This document shows positions 53,496 through 62,393 of a stretch of 64,000 nucleotides of DNA, piece by piece; the stretch's first letter is position 1; every line of letters starts with the position of its first letter. Both the position numbers and the translations under genes were made by a program. The notes beneath the pieces were generated by a model. The model was given only the letters and a program-made list of their open reading frames with translations. It ran no database searches and was not told the DNA's origin. This DNA comes from an uncultured Aquimarina sp. Lineage in GTDB: Bacteria > Bacteroidota > Bacteroidia > Flavobacteriales > Flavobacteriaceae. The stretch lies in assembly GCA_947498595.1 (NCBI GenBank), contig CANMKX010000005.1:124001-188000 (forward strand), read 5' to 3'.

Positions 53496-54380
53496 TTAAT
53501 TCCTTTTATCTTCTCCCCAGAGCATCTTTTTTCTTAAGGTTTTTAAAAAACTATTTTCTTCTAGAATTACCATTTTTATATCAAATGATGTTTTTTTAAT
53601 AGTAACTATGGCTTCATTAGGTAAGGTGTGTATCCTAGAATCAAGAGAAACCAAATAATCATCTTCTCTACCAGAAATCTGAAGTTTTATCTCTTTATTA
53701 TCTGGTATAACTAGAGGTCTTGCATTTAAATTATGCGGTGCTATTGGTGTTAATACTATATTTTTTGCTTCAGGCATAATCACAGGCCCTCCACAACTAA
53801 GTGAGTAGCCAGTAGAACCTGTTGGGGTAGAAACAATAAGTCCATCTGCCCAGTAAGATGTTAAAAATTCATCATCTAAGCTTGTATGCACTGTAATCAT
53901 AGAAGTAGTATTACGTCTGCTAACTGCTATTTCATTCATGGCAAAATTTAATACGCCAAATTCATCGTTTGAAGGATGCGATTCTATAGATAATAAACTT
54001 CTCGATGAAATTTTAAAACGTTTTTGTAAAATAGCATCAATACTTTCTTGAATCTCTTCTTTTTGTATAGTTGCAAGAAAACCTAGTCTCCCTGTATTAA
54101 TTCCGGCTATGGGAATCCCTAGATCACGTACATAAGTGATTGTTTTTAATATAGTTCCATCACCACCAATACTAAAAAATAAATCATAAGAATGATCTAA
54201 TTCTTCAAAAGTGCTAAAATGTGAATATGTTTTGTCAATATCATCATGTAAATTAATTAATTCTAAAAACCTTTTTTCAATAACTACTTCAATATTATTG
54301 CGATCTAAAGCTTCTAAAAGTTGCTGGATATATATACCAGAATTTTTATGATAAAATTGACCATAAATCCCTATTTTCAT
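53496..54380 (-). CDS. nadK: NAD kinase
   Basis: NadK phosphorylates NAD to NADP. The diphosphate-binding GGDGT (72-76, Asp74) and the NTGRLGFLA motif are intact, as is STPTGSTGYSLSCGGP for the active-site loop. The length (294 residues) is normal. It lies 60 bases after the CBS-domain gene on the minus strand, with its own -7 element between. Confidence 0.96.
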   Translation of the reverse strand: MKIGIYGQFYHKNSGIYIQQLLEALDRNNIEVVIEKRFLELINLHDDIDKTYSHFSTFEELDHSYDLFFSIGGDGTILKTITYVRDLGIPIAGINTGRLGFLATIQKEEIQESIDAILQKRFKISSRSLLSIESHPSNDEFGVLNFAMNEIAVSRRNTTSMITVHTSLDDEFLTSYWADGLIVSTPTGSTGYSLSCGGPVIMPEAKNIVLTPIAPHNLNARPLVIPDNKEIKLQISGREDDYLVSLDSRIHTLPNEAIVTIKKTSFDIKMVILEENSFLKTLRKKMLWGEDKRN

Positions 54381-54415
54381 CTAATGTCATTTTGATTAGT
54401 TGTTTTCTCAAGATG

Positions 54416-54423
54416 CAAAGGTA
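54416..54423 (-). promoter_or_regulatory. -7 element for nadK (minus strand)
   Basis: TACCTTTG on the minus strand, an exact consensus match, 35 bases upstream of the nadK start. Confidence 0.42.
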
Positions 54424-54440
54424 AGAACATTATTAGGGAG

Positions 54441-55097
54441 TTACATATCTAAATATTTTTTTAAGTACTCAGAACGTTCCTTTAAATCTGTTAAAAAAGC
54501 ATCTTCTTGATGTTGCGAAATAAGGTTGTATCCATACCTCCTAAAAGTTTGGATAATATTATTAATATCACTATTTCCTAATTTTACAGTAACTTGAGCT
54601 ATATCATTTTCTATTTGAGAAATAAATAAGCCTAAAATCTTTGCGTTATTAGATTCTATGATTTGACTAATTTCACTGAAAGAATAATCAGAAAGTCCTT
54701 TTTCTAAAATAAGAATATCTCCAGGTTCATTTAAAAAAGGAGTATCATTAAATAAATGCATGATATCATTAAGCTCAAAATAACCTAAATAAGTATTGTC
54801 ATGGTCTAATACAGGCATGATATTGCTACTGTTTTGAGCAAAAGACTCTAGAATATCTAACCAATTGGCGTCATTACGAACATAAAAACCTTCAAGTGAA
54901 TATTGAAGATCTTTAAGTGTTATTTCAACCTCAGTGTTTCTAATATCTGCTTCAGCTATAGATCCTAGATATATGCCATCTTTAAGAACCGGAAAATGAG
55001 AATAGGTTAATTCATTAAAAAAAAGCTGAACATCTTCAATTTTAGCATCTATTTGTAAAGCTGAAATCTCGTTGATTATTTGTAAATGTGTATTCAT
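54441..55097 (-). CDS. CBS domain-containing protein
   Basis: A 218-residue cytoplasmic protein with two CBS motifs (about 10-60 and 70-125, for example SHFPVLKDGIYLGSIAEAD and IMPVLDHDNTYLGYFEL). CBS pairs usually bind adenosyl ligands and regulate partners. The remaining 90 residues (SFSEISQIIESNNAKILGL) could be an ACT-like domain. The target is unknown; the neighbours nadK and pdxJ both concern cofactors. Confidence 0.82.
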   Translation of the reverse strand: MNTHLQIINEISALQIDAKIEDVQLFFNELTYSHFPVLKDGIYLGSIAEADIRNTEVEITLKDLQYSLEGFYVRNDANWLDILESFAQNSSNIMPVLDHDNTYLGYFELNDIMHLFNDTPFLNEPGDILILEKGLSDYSFSEISQIIESNNAKILGLFISQIENDIAQVTVKLGNSDINNIIQTFRRYGYNLISQHQEDAFLTDLKERSEYLKKYLDM

Positions 55098-55160
55098 TTT
55101 TTAACGACTTTTTTATGCAAAATAATCAAAATTAAAGAACTTAAAGCATTTTCAAGTTTG

Positions 55161-55168
55161 TATTTTTG
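55161..55168 (+). promoter_or_regulatory. -7 element for pdxJ
   Basis: TATTTTTG, an exact match, ends at 55168, where the longest reading frame would begin with GTG. The real start must be the ATG at 55192. Confidence 0.5.
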
Positions 55169-55191
55169 TGATCAAATTAATTGTAAAGGTC

Positions 55192-55905
55192 ATGACTAAA
55201 TTAAGTGTTAATGTAAATAAGATAGCTACATTACGAAATTCAAGAGGAGGAGATACACCTAACCTTGTAAAAGTAGCTGCTGATGTACAACGGTTTGGAG
55301 GGGAAGGAATAACAATTCATCCTAGACCAGATGAAAGACATATAAGATACCAAGATGCATACGATTTAAAACCAATCGTTCACACAGAATATAATATCGA
55401 AGGAAACCCAATTCCTAAATTTATAGACTTAGTAATCGCAATAAAACCAACACAAGTAACATTAGTTCCAGATGCTATAGACGCTATAACGAGTAATGCT
55501 GGTTGGGATACTATAAAACATAAGACTTTTTTACAAGAAGTAATTAGTGAATTCAAAAGAAACGATATTAGAACATCAATTTTTGTGGATCCAATATTAG
55601 GTATGATTGATGGAGCAAAAGATACGGGAACAGACCGTATCGAATTATATACCGAAGCATATGCCGAAGGTTATAGTAAAGGGAATAAAAATGCAATTAA
55701 CCCGTATATAGATAGTGCGAAATTAGCATTTGATTTAGGCCTCGGGTTAAATGCAGGACACGATTTATCATTAGAAAACATTCAGTTTTTTAAGGAGAAT
55801 ATCCCAGAACTTTTAGAAGTTTCTATAGGACATGCTTTGATTAGTGAATCATTATATCTAGGATTAGAGAATGTAATTAATATGTATTTACGAAAATTAA
55901 AGTAA
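55192..55905 (+). CDS. pdxJ: Pyridoxine 5'-phosphate synthase
   Basis: PdxJ condenses 3-amino-2-oxopropyl phosphate with deoxyxylulose phosphate to give pyridoxine phosphate. The 237-residue protein begins TKLSVNVNKIATLRNSRGG and shows the conserved HPRPDERHI segment, a TELYTE-like RIELYTEAYAE stretch and GLNAGHDLSLENI, covering the catalytic histidines and glutamate. The start was moved from the GTG at 55168 to the ATG at 55192 because the -7 element ends at 55168. The next gene follows after one base. Confidence 0.95.
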   Translation: MTKLSVNVNKIATLRNSRGGDTPNLVKVAADVQRFGGEGITIHPRPDERHIRYQDAYDLKPIVHTEYNIEGNPIPKFIDLVIAIKPTQVTLVPDAIDAITSNAGWDTIKHKTFLQEVISEFKRNDIRTSIFVDPILGMIDGAKDTGTDRIELYTEAYAEGYSKGNKNAINPYIDSAKLAFDLGLGLNAGHDLSLENIQFFKENIPELLEVSIGHALISESLYLGLENVINMYLRKLK

Positions 55906-55906
55906 T

Positions 55907-56674
55907 ATGAAATTACACGGAAATGTATTTGGAACAGGAAAACCTTTTTTGATATTACACGGTTTTCTTGGTATGGGAGATAATTGGAAAACCTTAGGGA
56001 GAAAAATAGCTGAAAGAGGTTTTCAAGTACATCTTATTGATCAACGAAATCATGGAAGAAGTCCACATAGTGATGATTTTAATTATAAAGTATTAGTTGA
56101 AGATTTAAAAGAATATTGTAATGATCATGATTTGACAGATATTACTTTATTAGGTCATTCTATGGGAGGTAAAACGGCGATGCTTTTTGCTATGTATTAT
56201 CCAGATGTGATAGCTAAACTAATAATAGCAGATATAGGGCCTAAATTTTACCCACAACACCATCAAGTTATTTTAGAAGGACTTCAAGCGTTAAAAAATG
56301 ATGATAATGCATTGTCATCAAGAAGCAAAGCAGATGAATTTTTAAGTAAGTATATTAAAGAAATTGGAACAAGACAATTTCTTTTAAAAAGTGTTTATTG
56401 GATTGAAAAAGGAAAATTAGATGTACGATTTAACTTACCCGCATTAATAGATAATATAGAAGAAATAGGAAAACCTTTGGAAAAAGGAATGATTTATAAT
56501 AAATCGACTCTTTTTATCAAAGGAGAGAAGTCTAATTACATCTTAAAAGAAGATAAAATCAATATTAATGAACATTTTCCAAAAAATAATATTGAAATTA
56601 TTGAAGGTGCAGGACATTGGTTACATGCAGAAAAGCCAATAGAGTTTTATAATGCTGTATTGAGTTATGTTTAG
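55907..56674 (+). CDS. Alpha/beta hydrolase
   Basis: A 255-residue soluble alpha/beta hydrolase resembling the YbfF-type esterases. Nucleophile Ser85 lies in LLGHSMGGKT, the oxyanion region is LHGFLGMGDNW (19-29), and the catalytic histidine is His237 in GAGHWLHAEKP. The substrate cannot be read from sequence. It begins one base after pdxJ and both are on one transcript, closed by the terminator at 56703; whether the two act together is unknown. Confidence 0.85.
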   Translation: MKLHGNVFGTGKPFLILHGFLGMGDNWKTLGRKIAERGFQVHLIDQRNHGRSPHSDDFNYKVLVEDLKEYCNDHDLTDITLLGHSMGGKTAMLFAMYYPDVIAKLIIADIGPKFYPQHHQVILEGLQALKNDDNALSSRSKADEFLSKYIKEIGTRQFLLKSVYWIEKGKLDVRFNLPALIDNIEEIGKPLEKGMIYNKSTLFIKGEKSNYILKEDKININEHFPKNNIEIIEGAGHWLHAEKPIEFYNAVLSYV

Positions 56675-56702
56675 TGATTTAATAAAATATGTATGAATAA
56701 TT

Positions 56703-56735
56703 AAGCTTCAGGGATGTTTTCTTTGAAGCTTTTTT
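56703..56735 (+). terminator. Intrinsic terminator of the pdxJ operon
   Basis: An 8-bp stem (AAGCTTCA, 56703-56710, with its complement at 56724-56731) and a T run. Confidence 0.75.
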
Positions 56736-56775
56736 AATTACGCACGAAATATTGAATAGCAGATAATATTATGCT

Positions 56776-56830
56776 TGCATAATAAATATGTTAAAAAACG
56801 ATGTAAAAATGTTGTGCATGCATAATAAAT
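56776..56830 (+). repeat. Paired 12-bp direct repeat upstream of the FadL promoter
   Basis: TGCATAATAAAT occurs at 56776-56787 and again at 56819-56830, 43 bases apart, both times followed by three bases and TTAAA. The copies lie on one face of the helix (about four turns) and upstream of the -33 element, as activator sites would. Confidence 0.5.
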
Positions 56831-56840
56831 GCATTAAATA

Positions 56841-56871
56841 ATTGCGAAATATGTAAATTATGTTAAATTTG
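56841..56871 (+). promoter_or_regulatory. Promoter for the FadL-type gene
   Basis: ATTG (56841-56844), 19 bases, TAAATTTG (56864-56871), an exact -7 match with good spacing. The start codon is 46 bases downstream. Confidence 0.6.
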
Positions 56872-56917
56872 AGTGCTTGTAATTTTAAAATAACCAAGAA
56901 CGACAAACAAATTTATT

Positions 56918-58168
56918 ATGATGAGAAATTTATTTTTAGCTGTTGCACTAATAGTTTCTGCTAGTATTTATGCTGGTGGTTACCGTGTAGGCTTACAAGG
57001 GCAACGCTCTCTTGCTATGGGGCATACGGGTGTAGCTGTAGTCAATAATGCAGAATTAGCATTTTTTAACCCTGCGGGTTTGATTTATTTAGAAAATAAA
57101 CTCAATATTTCAGGTGGAGTAAGTGCAGTATTCTCTGATGTAGTATGGCAAAATGAGCAATTAGGGCAATATGCAGAGACAGATAGTCCGGTTGGAACGC
57201 CATTTTATCTATATGCGTCATACAAAGTAAATGATTGGTTAGCTTTAGGTTTAAATATTTCTACACCATATGGAAGTAGAGTTGAATGGGAAAAAGATTG
57301 GGCAGGATCTCATTTAGTAAATGATATCGAATTAGCGGCAATCTATATTCAGCCTTTAGTATCTATAAAAATTTCTGATAAGTTTAGTATTGGAGGTGGA
57401 CCTATTTATGTATCAGGATCTGTTAATCTAAATAGAAACTTGAATAGAACACTAACAGATATTGACGGTAATAGAAGTAATGTAACAATTGATGCTACAA
57501 ATGTTACAGCTTGGGGTTGGTCAATAGGAGCAATGTTTACACCAGTAGAAGATTTGCGTATTGGATTTAATTATCGATCAGAGATCATTATGGATGCAGA
57601 AGGAGGAGATGCTGATTTTAGTAATATCCCAAATTCACCAGCAACACCATTTGTTGATACAACATTTGATGCATCATTACCTTTACCAGCCGAATTATCA
57701 CTGGGAGCATCTTATCAAGTTAATGATAAATGGTTAGTAGCTTTTCAATTTGATAGAGCATATTGGAATGTATATGAATCGTTAGATGTTGATTTTGCAA
57801 GCCCAACGAATCCAGATTCTGTAAACCCAAGAAATTATAAAAATTCAAGTATATACCGCGTAGGGGTAGAATACAAAGCATTGGATAAATTAGCTTTAAG
57901 AGCCGGGTATTATTTTGATGAGTCACCAGTACAAGATGGATTTTTTGCGCCTGAAACACCTCGTAACGATAGTAACAATTTTACAGCAGGATTATCTTTT
58001 GATATTAATGAGCATTTAGCAATTGATGCTTCATTCTTATATGTGCGATTTAAAGAGGTAGACGCATCATACGATTTTTACCAAGAGAATGGACAAAATG
58101 TACCATTTAACGGAACTTATAAGTCTAGCGCATTTGTTCCTGGATTAGGAATTACCTACAAATTATAA
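56918..58168 (+). CDS. OmpP1/FadL/TodX family outer membrane transporter
   Basis: A 416-residue outer-membrane channel for hydrophobic molecules such as fatty acids. After the signal peptide (cleavage near ASIYAGG) comes the family hatch motif GQRSLAMGHTGVAVVNNAELAF and FFNPAGL; the rest is a long beta-barrel ending in GLGITYKL. The next gene codes for a lipid-hydrolysing lipoprotein 20 bases on, so the pair may release and take up fatty acids (inference). Confidence 0.93.
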   Translation: MMRNLFLAVALIVSASIYAGGYRVGLQGQRSLAMGHTGVAVVNNAELAFFNPAGLIYLENKLNISGGVSAVFSDVVWQNEQLGQYAETDSPVGTPFYLYASYKVNDWLALGLNISTPYGSRVEWEKDWAGSHLVNDIELAAIYIQPLVSIKISDKFSIGGGPIYVSGSVNLNRNLNRTLTDIDGNRSNVTIDATNVTAWGWSIGAMFTPVEDLRIGFNYRSEIIMDAEGGDADFSNIPNSPATPFVDTTFDASLPLPAELSLGASYQVNDKWLVAFQFDRAYWNVYESLDVDFASPTNPDSVNPRNYKNSSIYRVGVEYKALDKLALRAGYYFDESPVQDGFFAPETPRNDSNNFTAGLSFDINEHLAIDASFLYVRFKEVDASYDFYQENGQNVPFNGTYKSSAFVPGLGITYKL

Positions 58169-58188
58169 TACTTGAAAAAGATATAGCA

Positions 58189-59688
58189 ATGAAGAATAAC
58201 TTAAAATATATAGCAATTGTAGCTCTAGGGCTTGTTGCCTGTGAGCCTGAATTTGACAATCCTATTAACGAAGGAGATTTTTATACTAGCGGACAAGCTG
58301 ATTTTTCTAATTATGTAGCTGTAGGAAATTCTCTTACTGCTGGTTTTGCAGATGGAGCATTATACATAACAGGGCAAGAAAATTCGTATCCTAATATAAT
58401 GTCTAAGCAATTTGCATTAGCAGGTGGCGGTGAGTTTACACAACCGCTAATGGCAGATAATACAGGAGGAGCTTTAATAGGAGGTACTCAATCTTTGAGT
58501 AATCGATTAGTGTTAGCATTTGATGCGGCAGGAAATCCTGCGCCAGCGGTATATACAGGTGGAACACCTACAACCGAAATTACAACAAATCTAAATGCAT
58601 CATTTAATAATGTAGGAGTACCAGGAGCAAAAAGTTTTCATTTAATAGCCCCAGGGTATGGTAGTGCAGCTAATCTAGCAACTGGAGCGGCAAATCCTTA
58701 TTATGTGAGATTTGCTTCTGCAGATGACGCAACGGTTTTAGGGGATGCAGTATCTCAAAATCCAAGCTTCTTTAGTCTGTGGATAGGAAATAATGATGTG
58801 TTAAGTTTTGCTACTTCTGGTGGAGTTGGTGTTGACCAAACAGGTAATCTTGATCCAACTACTTATGGAGGAAATGATATTACAGATCCTACCGTTTTTG
58901 GAGGAGTGTATACTGAATTGGTAAATGGATTAACTGCAAATGGAGCAAAAGGAGTTTTAATAAACTTACCAGATGTAACATCATTACCATTTTTTACAAC
59001 AGTACCTTATAACGCTATTCCTTTGGATGCAGCTACAGCTGCATTCCTAACAGTACAATATAATGCTTACAATTTAGGAGTTAACCAATTAGTTGCAGGA
59101 GGAGCTATCTCAGCAGAAGAAGGTGAGAGACGTCAAATTTCTTTTTCAGAAGGGCAAAATGCAGTAGTGATTTTAGATGAAGATTTAACAGACTTATCTT
59201 CGTTTAACCCTCAATTATTGAATTTAAGACAAGCAACTTCTGAAGATTTATTAGTGTTAACATCTAGTTCTGTTATAGGTACATTAGCAGATCCTGCTAA
59301 TCCAGCCTCTGTAATAGGTTTGGCTGTTCCTTTGGCTGATCAATATGTATTAACAACAGACGAACAAACAATGATTTCTACTGCACAAGCAAGTTATAAT
59401 GCAACTATTCAGGCTATTGCTACAGCTAACGAATTAGCGTTTTTTGATGCAAGAAGTGTATTAGCACAAGTAGCTAATGGAGGTTTAGCATTTGATGGAG
59501 GAATCGTTACTTCAGCTTTTGTAACTGGAGGAGGATTTTCTTTAGATGGTGTTCACCCATCTCCTAGAGGATATGCTTTAACAGCTAATGGTATTATAGA
59601 TGCAATTAATACAACATATGGTTCAACAGTACCTAATGTAAATCCAGGTGATTTTGGAACTGTTACATTAAGTAATGAAGTGAACTAA
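58189..59688 (+). CDS. SGNH/GDSL hydrolase lipoprotein
   Basis: A 499-residue lipoprotein (lipobox LVAC, Cys18) of the SGNH esterase/lipase family. The catalytic serine is Ser48 in VGNSLTAGF (block I, with GNSL for GDSL), block III is WIGNNDVL, and the Asp-His pair lies in DGVHPSPRGY (Asp453, His456). It is probably exposed on the cell surface or in the periplasm. It forms a transcription unit with the FadL-type channel and is followed by a terminator. Confidence 0.9.
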   Translation: MKNNLKYIAIVALGLVACEPEFDNPINEGDFYTSGQADFSNYVAVGNSLTAGFADGALYITGQENSYPNIMSKQFALAGGGEFTQPLMADNTGGALIGGTQSLSNRLVLAFDAAGNPAPAVYTGGTPTTEITTNLNASFNNVGVPGAKSFHLIAPGYGSAANLATGAANPYYVRFASADDATVLGDAVSQNPSFFSLWIGNNDVLSFATSGGVGVDQTGNLDPTTYGGNDITDPTVFGGVYTELVNGLTANGAKGVLINLPDVTSLPFFTTVPYNAIPLDAATAAFLTVQYNAYNLGVNQLVAGGAISAEEGERRQISFSEGQNAVVILDEDLTDLSSFNPQLLNLRQATSEDLLVLTSSSVIGTLADPANPASVIGLAVPLADQYVLTTDEQTMISTAQASYNATIQAIATANELAFFDARSVLAQVANGGLAFDGGIVTSAFVTGGGFSLDGVHPSPRGYALTANGIIDAINTTYGSTVPNVNPGDFGTVTLSNEVN

Positions 59689-59707
59689 AGAATTGTCGAG
59701 AATTACA

Positions 59708-59746
59708 TAAAAAAACTCTAGCTCAATTTGAGCTAGAGTTTTTTTT
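59708..59746 (+). terminator. Intrinsic terminator after the SGNH lipoprotein gene
   Basis: A 16-bp inverted repeat (59711-59726 and 59728-59743, core CTCTAGCTCAA) followed by eight T's in and after the arm. Confidence 0.92.
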
Positions 59747-59791
59747 ATGACTATAATTTTAAGTACCTTAAGTGAAATTAAAAACATTATA

Positions 59792-60139
59792 ATGAGATTT
59801 ATATTAAAAATATTATTAAGCGCAATAGCTGTAATCGTATTGTCAAAAATATTACCAGGTGTTACTGTCAATTCTATGATAAGTGCTGTGATTGTTGCTT
59901 TAGTTTTGTCTTTTTTAAATGCATTTTTGAAACCAATTTTAGTCATATTTACCTTGCCTGCGACTATAGTTACACTCGGTTTATTTTTAATTATAATAAA
60001 TGCAGCAATAATTTTATTTGCAGATTATTTTATAAGTGGATTTAATGTAAATGGGTGGTTATCAGCAATAATTTTTAGTATTTTGCTTTCAGTATTTCAA
60101 TCTATATTGCATTCATTATTGAAGGATGATAAAAAATAA
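59792..60139 (+). CDS. Small four-helix membrane protein (phage holin family superfamily IV type)
   Basis: A 115-residue protein with four hydrophobic helices and the markers SFLNAFLKPIL and LPATIVTLGLFLIIINAA. The family is called phage holin superfamily IV by database convention, but chromosomal members in Bacteria without phages are common and the role is unknown. The ATG at 59792 (RFILKILLSA) is preferred; an ATG at 59747 lies in the terminator tail. No phage genes are nearby. Confidence 0.75.
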   Translation: MRFILKILLSAIAVIVLSKILPGVTVNSMISAVIVALVLSFLNAFLKPILVIFTLPATIVTLGLFLIIINAAIILFADYFISGFNVNGWLSAIIFSILLSVFQSILHSLLKDDKK

Positions 60140-60161
60140 CTGTTGTTCAGTAAGTTAAAAC

Positions 60162-60192
60162 TTTGTTGGGATGTAAAAAAATAGTACTTTTG
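60162..60192 (+). promoter_or_regulatory. Promoter for tig
   Basis: TTTG (60162-60165), 19 bases, TACTTTTG (60185-60192): both elements fit the Bacteroidetes consensus exactly. The tig ATG is 33 bases downstream. Confidence 0.78.
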
Positions 60193-60225
60193 CATCCCAA
60201 TTTTTAGTATTAAAAAGTAGAGATA

Positions 60226-61548
60226 ATGAATATTTCAAAAGAGCAATTAGACGATTTAAATGCTGTAATCACTGTTGATATCGTTAAAGAAGATTATAAC
60301 AGTAATGTAGAAAAAGTTCTTAAGGACTATCGTAAAAATGCAAACATCCCAGGATTTAGAAAAGGACATGTGCCAATGGGATTAGTGAAGAAGCAATATG
60401 GAAAGGCAGTATTGGTTGATGAAGTTAATAAACTATTGCAAGAATCTTTAAATAAATATTTAGTTGTAGAAAAATTAGATGTTCTTGGAAATCCATTACC
60501 AAAAGAACAAGATAATTTTGACTGGGATGCAGAAAGTTATTCATTTGAGTTCGAATTAGGATTAGCTCCAAAATTTGAAGTTAAATTTACAGGAGATAAA
60601 GCTGTAACTCATTATACAATTGTTGCTACTGAAGAAATGATTGATAATCAAGTAGAAACAATTCAAAAACAATATGGAAAATTAGTTTCTAAAGAAGTTG
60701 TTGAAGAAGGTGTTTTAATTAAAGGATCTTTTGTTAACGAAGAAAAAGAAATTAATAACGATACTACAATCTCTTTAGATAAAATTAAAGGGAAAAGAAA
60801 TGCGGATAAATTCTTAGGATCTAAAGTAGGTGATGTTTTAACACTTAAAACAAAAAGCTTATTTAATGAAGAACAAGATTTAGTAGCAGCATTAGGTGTT
60901 GAGAAAGAAGTAGCAGAAGGATTAGATATCGAAGTTACTTTTACAATAGCAGAAATCAATGTTCAAGAACTAGCAGAATTAGATCAAGAATTATTTAATA
61001 AATTGTTTCCAGCAGATACTGTAACAACTGTTACAGAATTAAAAGAAAAGATCAAAGAAGATGGTGAACGTCAATTTGTTCAACAAACTGATCAGCAATT
61101 ATTAAATGATATCACAGAAAGTGTATTAGAAAATACAACTTTTGACTTGCCAGCAGAATTCTTACAAAAATGGATCCGTACAACAGGAGAGAAGCCATTA
61201 ACTGAAGATGAAGCTAAAGAAGAATACCAAAAAAGTGAAAAAGGATTACGTTTTCAATTAATTGAAGGGAAAATTATCACAGATAACAACCTTCAAGTAA
61301 CTGCAGATGAGATCAAAGAATTCACAAAGGAGTTAATCGCAGGTCAAATGGCACAATATGGTCAACCTGTACCAGAAGGTGAAGAGTTGGATGGTATTAT
61401 CAATAGAGTACTATCTAATAGAGATGAAGCAAAGCGAATTTCTGATCAATTGATGAGTCAAAAATTAATTACATTCTATAAAGAAAATGTAGAAATGGAT
61501 AAAAAAGAATTAAGTTTTGATGATTTTGTAAAAGAAGTTTACAAATAA
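60226..61548 (+). CDS. tig: Trigger factor
   Basis: A ribosome-associated chaperone (440 residues). The N-terminal ribosome-binding domain (about 1-115) has the signature NIPGFRKGHVPMGLVKKQYG with the G-F-R-K loop contacting L23. The middle FKBP-like domain is degenerate, as usual in Bacteroidota, and probably lacks isomerase activity. The C-terminal arms (about 250-430) form the substrate cradle. It starts the tig-clpP-clpX set, a common grouping for protein quality control, and is separated from clpP by a hairpin. Confidence 0.95.
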   Translation: MNISKEQLDDLNAVITVDIVKEDYNSNVEKVLKDYRKNANIPGFRKGHVPMGLVKKQYGKAVLVDEVNKLLQESLNKYLVVEKLDVLGNPLPKEQDNFDWDAESYSFEFELGLAPKFEVKFTGDKAVTHYTIVATEEMIDNQVETIQKQYGKLVSKEVVEEGVLIKGSFVNEEKEINNDTTISLDKIKGKRNADKFLGSKVGDVLTLKTKSLFNEEQDLVAALGVEKEVAEGLDIEVTFTIAEINVQELAELDQELFNKLFPADTVTTVTELKEKIKEDGERQFVQQTDQQLLNDITESVLENTTFDLPAEFLQKWIRTTGEKPLTEDEAKEEYQKSEKGLRFQLIEGKIITDNNLQVTADEIKEFTKELIAGQMAQYGQPVPEGEELDGIINRVLSNRDEAKRISDQLMSQKLITFYKENVEMDKKELSFDDFVKEVYK

Positions 61549-61586
61549 GAAAGAATACATAAATCAGAGAATTTATACTTATATTT

Positions 61587-61625
61587 AAGGCGTTAAACCA
61601 GTTTATGGTATAGCGCCTTTTTTTA
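61587..61625 (+). terminator. Terminator between tig and clpP
   Basis: A short 6-bp stem (AAGGCG at 61587-61592, CGCCTT at 61614-61619) with a 21-base loop followed by T's. Probably partial attenuation rather than complete stop. Confidence 0.6.
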
Positions 61626-61647
61626 AATAAAAAATCAAACAAGCTAT

Positions 61648-62322
61648 ATGGATTTCGGAAAAGAATTTGAAAAATACGCAACAAAACATCACGGTATCAA
61701 TAGTAATTATTACAATGATATTATTAGCAGTATGTATCCAGTAGGAATGACACCTAATATTATTGAGGAACGTCAAATGAATATTGCAATATTTGATGTG
61801 TTCTCTAGATTGATGATGGATCGTATCATATTTTTAGGAACAGGAATCAATGATCAAGTTGCTAATATTATTCAAGCACAATTGCTGTTTTTAGAAAGTA
61901 CAGACGCAAATAAAGATATTCAAATCTACATTAATTCACCAGGTGGAAGTGTATATGCTGGATTAGGAATATATGATACAATGCAATTTATCAAACCAGA
62001 TGTTGCAACTATATGTACAGGGATGGCTGCATCTATGGGTGCTGTATTATTATGTGCAGGTCAAGCAGGAAAAAGATCTGGATTAAAGCATAGTCGAGTA
62101 ATGATCCACCAACCATTAGGAGGAGCTCAAGGTCAAGCAAGTGATATAGAAATTACAGCGAGAGAAATTCTTACTTTAAAGAAAGAGTTGTATGAAATAA
62201 TCGCAACACACTCAGGACAAACATATGATAAAGTTTATGAGGATAGTGATAGAGATTATTGGATGAGAGCTGATAAAGCTAAAGAATATGGAATGATTGA
62301 TGAAATATTGACTAGAGTATAG
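61648..62322 (+). CDS. clpP: ATP-dependent Clp protease proteolytic subunit
   Basis: ClpP forms the tetradecameric protease chamber. Catalytic Ser129 in MAASMG and His154 in MIHQP are intact; the third residue, an Asp, lies in the EDSDRD segment near 198-203. The length of 224 residues is normal, with an N-terminal propeptide of about 25 residues. It works with ClpX, encoded 71 bases downstream. Confidence 0.97.
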   Translation: MDFGKEFEKYATKHHGINSNYYNDIISSMYPVGMTPNIIEERQMNIAIFDVFSRLMMDRIIFLGTGINDQVANIIQAQLLFLESTDANKDIQIYINSPGGSVYAGLGIYDTMQFIKPDVATICTGMAASMGAVLLCAGQAGKRSGLKHSRVMIHQPLGGAQGQASDIEITAREILTLKKELYEIIATHSGQTYDKVYEDSDRDYWMRADKAKEYGMIDEILTRV

Positions 62323-62393
62323 TAGTTGATATATTTCAAAAGTTATTCATTAAAAATAAAACCCGTTTTTTGGGATAAGAAAAAGATGATTAC

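Noticed and set aside
59747..60139. Prophage remnant because of a holin-type protein
   Set aside because: The protein belongs to a small 4TM family that is common in phage-free chromosomes. There are no integrase, capsid or lysis genes nearby and no attachment repeats were seen.
62323..62393. Hairpin between clpP and clpX as a terminator
   Set aside because: Only a 3-bp CCC/GGG pairing around a T run is present, too weak to count.
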